DNA of 64,000 nucleotides from UBA8514 sp034933685 (lineage in GTDB: Bacteria; Bacillota; Clostridia; Lachnospirales; Anaerotignaceae): positions 1-64,000 of the forward strand of contig JAYFNB010000034.1 of NCBI GenBank assembly GCA_034933685.1, given 5' to 3'. The notes below the pieces were generated by a model, which made no database searches, was not told where the DNA came from, and was given only the letters and a program-made list of their open reading frames with translations. The position numbers were made by a program, and so were the translations under genes. Every line of letters starts with the position of its first letter. Positions within the stretch are counted from its first letter, which is position 1. Of the stretch, positions 62,002 to 64,000 are shown one piece after another.

Positions 62002-63276
62002 TTACAATATTTCTTCTCCGTCATCGTCCAACATAACATCACTATTGCCAACCCTTTTTTTACCTGGCCACAGATCCATAAACCAATTATGAAATAGCAT
62101 CACGCAAATAAAAAGAATGCCTGGCGCCATGGGGAATTGTTGTGGATGAGAATACGCAGCCTGGGTACCTAACAAGCTCGGGCTGAATTTATAGTACAAC
62201 CAATGAAATACCATAGTGCTAACAACAATAATAAGCATACGCAAAGCAATGTTAACGGGAGCACTATATTTTTTAGGACCGTTATCAAAATAGAAATTTA
62301 AAATCATGGCAGGAATAAGCATCATTATGGCTAATTCACCACTATGTTGATATCTCCAGTCAGGAGCAAGTATTCTCTTGGCACCATCAATAGCCGGTCC
62401 CCAAGCAAGCTCTTGCACAAAATTAAATGTAACGAATAAAAGAACTGCAAACAAAAATACACCGATGAAACCGACTACACCGCGCAATATTTTGTTTTTG
62501 ATCAAAATATACGGATAGCGATCAAAAGTTACCTCCAACATCCAAATAGAAACTGTACCGCACATTACCCAGCCCACATTGAAGTTACCACTTAAAGTAT
62601 GAGCGAATTTATCCCACCAAGGATAAGCGGCTGCATATTCTTGCCAAGGCCAGAATAATACATGGTAATGTGGATGCATCAAGCATAAAAAAGCCAAAAT
62701 GCTTAGCAATGCTGTTACACAAAATATGGTAATCCCTCTTTCAGGCTGCTTTAAATTATGCCAAGGATGATTTGCAAAGCAAACGGTTACAATAGGACTA
62801 AGCCAAGAAGCAATAGCTGCGAACATCAAAATAGCTAAAGAAGAATACTCTCTGGCGAAAAATTCTGTCATCCCTTTTCCCATAAGCTTATTAACGCTGA
62901 GATATGGAATAGAATAAATACCTAGAAAATTGTAGAAGAAACCCCAGATAACCGCTCCAACAATAGCAAAATTGACGAACATCAAAACAGCACCTGTGAT
63001 TGCAGGATGCGTATTTTCACGCCATTTTAGACTAAACGGCCAAAAATTAAAAACATATGCCTGCCAGATAGCAACAATCAATATCCAGCGAATATACATA
63101 TAACCATATTGTGGCGTATACCATTTTAAAACACCTCTTGGGTCCATAAATATCCACCACAGAATATAAAATATTAGAGACGAAAACAATACACCAATAA
63201 TTCCACGCAACGGTTGCGCAATTCTATTTTCCATGATACGACTTTCAAGCCACATTTCATTTTTTAGGCTGATCAT
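62002..63276 (-). CDS. Polytopic membrane protein of unknown function, upstream of tat genes
   Basis: A 424-residue protein with about 10-11 predicted membrane spans and many Trp, Phe and His residues (for example FNFWPFSLKWREN and HPHYHVLFWPWQEY). The cytoplasmic tail is acidic (MLDDDGEEIL). No transporter family is recognised. The start ATG 63276 follows GGAGGTG. It lies 22 nt after the metallo-hydrolase gene and before the Tat genes. Confidence 0.65.
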   Translation of the reverse strand: MISLKNEMWLESRIMENRIAQPLRGIIGVLFSSLIFYILWWIFMDPRGVLKWYTPQYGYMYIRWILIVAIWQAYVFNFWPFSLKWRENTHPAITGAVLMFVNFAIVGAVIWGFFYNFLGIYSIPYLSVNKLMGKGMTEFFAREYSSLAILMFAAIASWLSPIVTVCFANHPWHNLKQPERGITIFCVTALLSILAFLCLMHPHYHVLFWPWQEYAAAYPWWDKFAHTLSGNFNVGWVMCGTVSIWMLEVTFDRYPYILIKNKILRGVVGFIGVFLFAVLLFVTFNFVQELAWGPAIDGAKRILAPDWRYQHSGELAIMMLIPAMILNFYFDNGPKKYSAPVNIALRMLIIVVSTMVFHWLYYKFSPSLLGTQAAYSHPQQFPMAPGILFICVMLFHNWFMDLWPGKKRVGNSDVMLDDDGEEIL

Positions 63277-63298
63277 ATATATTTACACCTCCATTTTA

Positions 63299-64000
63299 TC
63301 AACCAAATACAATTTGATCACCATTACCTAAGAACAATTTCTTCTTACTTCTAAAACGTGCCGTACCTTGAACAACCGGTAATCCTGCCAAAATCATTTT
63401 TTCAGCAGTTAAATAACCGGTACAGTGGTTGCAGGCAAGCACTTCAACCCCGTAAGAAGGCAAAGCTTGAATCAAATCATCATACTGCGGATCCCAATCT
63501 TCAAACGGCGAAATATGCAATCCGCCCTGGATTCCATAAATTTTGTCGCCCCCTTTTACTCTATGTTTTATTTCCTCTAAGAAAGAAATAATACCCATAT
63601 GACAGCAACCTGTTACTGCTACCAAGCCCTTATCCTTGACATTAAACACTAATCCTTGCTCACCTAAAACACGGCAAATAATAGCAGAATCGAAACTTAT
63701 AGTAGCACATCCTGGGAATAAGGGGTGTACCTTCCCTGACTCTCTTACTTCTATTGGGCCTGTATGTGGATAATCATTTTTAAGGTGAGCAACGGGGAAA
63801 CTTGCTCCCTTTAACAAATCAAATCCTTCTTTATAGAACCCTTTAGGTACAATAATAGGAATATCTGGGCAATTCTTTAGCACTGACTCTATTCCAAAAA
63901 AATGGTCAAAATGTTCATGGCTTAAAACAAGAACATCAATTTCTTTGTTTTTGAGCATCTTATCTACGCCTTCACGCTTAAAACATTCATCCATCCATTC
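63299..64000 (-). CDS. Metallo-beta-lactamase-fold hydrolase, partial at the window edge
   Basis: The last 231 or more residues of an MBL-fold enzyme. The metal motif HEHFDH is in VLVLSHEHFDHFFGI, further ligands are GCCHMGI and NHCTGYL. It is like the dihydropterin-type hydrolases of this superfamily. The distance from motif to visible start is too short, so the N-terminus, perhaps with a signal, lies beyond base 64000. Linked with the membrane protein and the Tat genes. Confidence 0.75.
   Translation of the reverse strand, partial: EWMDECFKREGVDKMLKNKEIDVLVLSHEHFDHFFGIESVLKNCPDIPIIVPKGFYKEGFDLLKGASFPVAHLKNDYPHTGPIEVRESGKVHPLFPGCATISFDSAIICRVLGEQGLVFNVKDKGLVAVTGCCHMGIISFLEEIKHRVKGGDKIYGIQGGLHISPFEDWDPQYDDLIQALPSYGVEVLACNHCTGYLTAEKMILAGLPVVQGTARFRSKKKLFLGNGDQIVFG

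Noticed and set aside
1..64000. CRISPR array, tRNA or rRNA genes
   Set aside because: No regularly spaced direct repeats and no tRNA or rRNA-like segments were noticed on reading both strands.

Overview
The window reads as one AT-rich chromosome segment (GC in the mid-to-high 30s by eye) from an anaerobic, diderm, nitrogen-fixing Firmicute, most likely a Negativicute of the Selenomonadales/Sporomusa type. Three things point there. The nitrogenase cluster has the Clostridium pasteurianum layout: nifI1 and nifI2 between nifH and nifD, a nifN-nifB fusion and a split nifV. The flanking genes are low-GC Firmicute types. The window also carries outer-membrane machinery: an outer-membrane beta-barrel protein, an ExbB-ExbD-TonB operon, an EptA-like phosphoethanolamine transferase and a TatABC set. 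The species assignment is inference only.

Layout. 1-1259: a whole IS3-family (IS150-like) insertion sequence with matching ends and a -1 frameshift site. 1372-8574: an oligopeptide/dipeptide ABC operon with a co-oriented serine hydrolase. 8653-10365: a MarR regulator and Fsr-like efflux pump with a paired palindromic operator. 10396-23571: one 13-kb leftward unit, nifH-I1-I2-D-K-E-(N-B)-Vomega-Valpha-modA-B-C, with a roughly 220-nt leader. 23760-26495, divergent: an AnfO-family gene, an unrecognised protein made of about 30-residue repeats, and a helix-turn-helix plus molybdate-type binding-domain regulator behind its own structured leader. 26528-31815: cyclopropane fatty acid synthase and three envelope-modification genes (ATP-grasp, FemAB-like, phosphoethanolamine transferase). 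31971-35258: fumarase, ferritin, pirin. 35395-42270: two polar amino-acid ABC systems, the second linked to a PatB-type C-S lyase. 42559-46352: a TetR-controlled YbhG/F/S/R-like efflux system. 46370-52868: CstA-like carrier, outer-membrane barrel, secreted amide hydrolase, TcdA, acid phosphatase and acetate carrier. 53060-55903: small accessory genes including a frameshifted nucleotidyltransferase. 56035-60445: a hybrid histidine kinase with ExbB-ExbD-TonB. 60490-64000: TatC, TatA, TatB-like, an unknown polytopic protein and a partial metallo-beta-lactamase-fold hydrolase.

How it fits together. The nif unit encodes the dinitrogenase reductase, the MoFe protein, both scaffold/cofactor proteins (NifE, NifN-B), homocitrate synthase in two chains, two PII-type switch-off proteins and the molybdate importer that feeds FeMo-cofactor. 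The divergent genes look like its local accessory and control module. Several transcription units carry a good sigma-A promoter followed by a terminator-like hairpin before the first gene (nifH, the molybdate-type regulator, the peptide-binding protein), so conditional termination is a recurring theme. No tRNA, rRNA or CRISPR array was seen.
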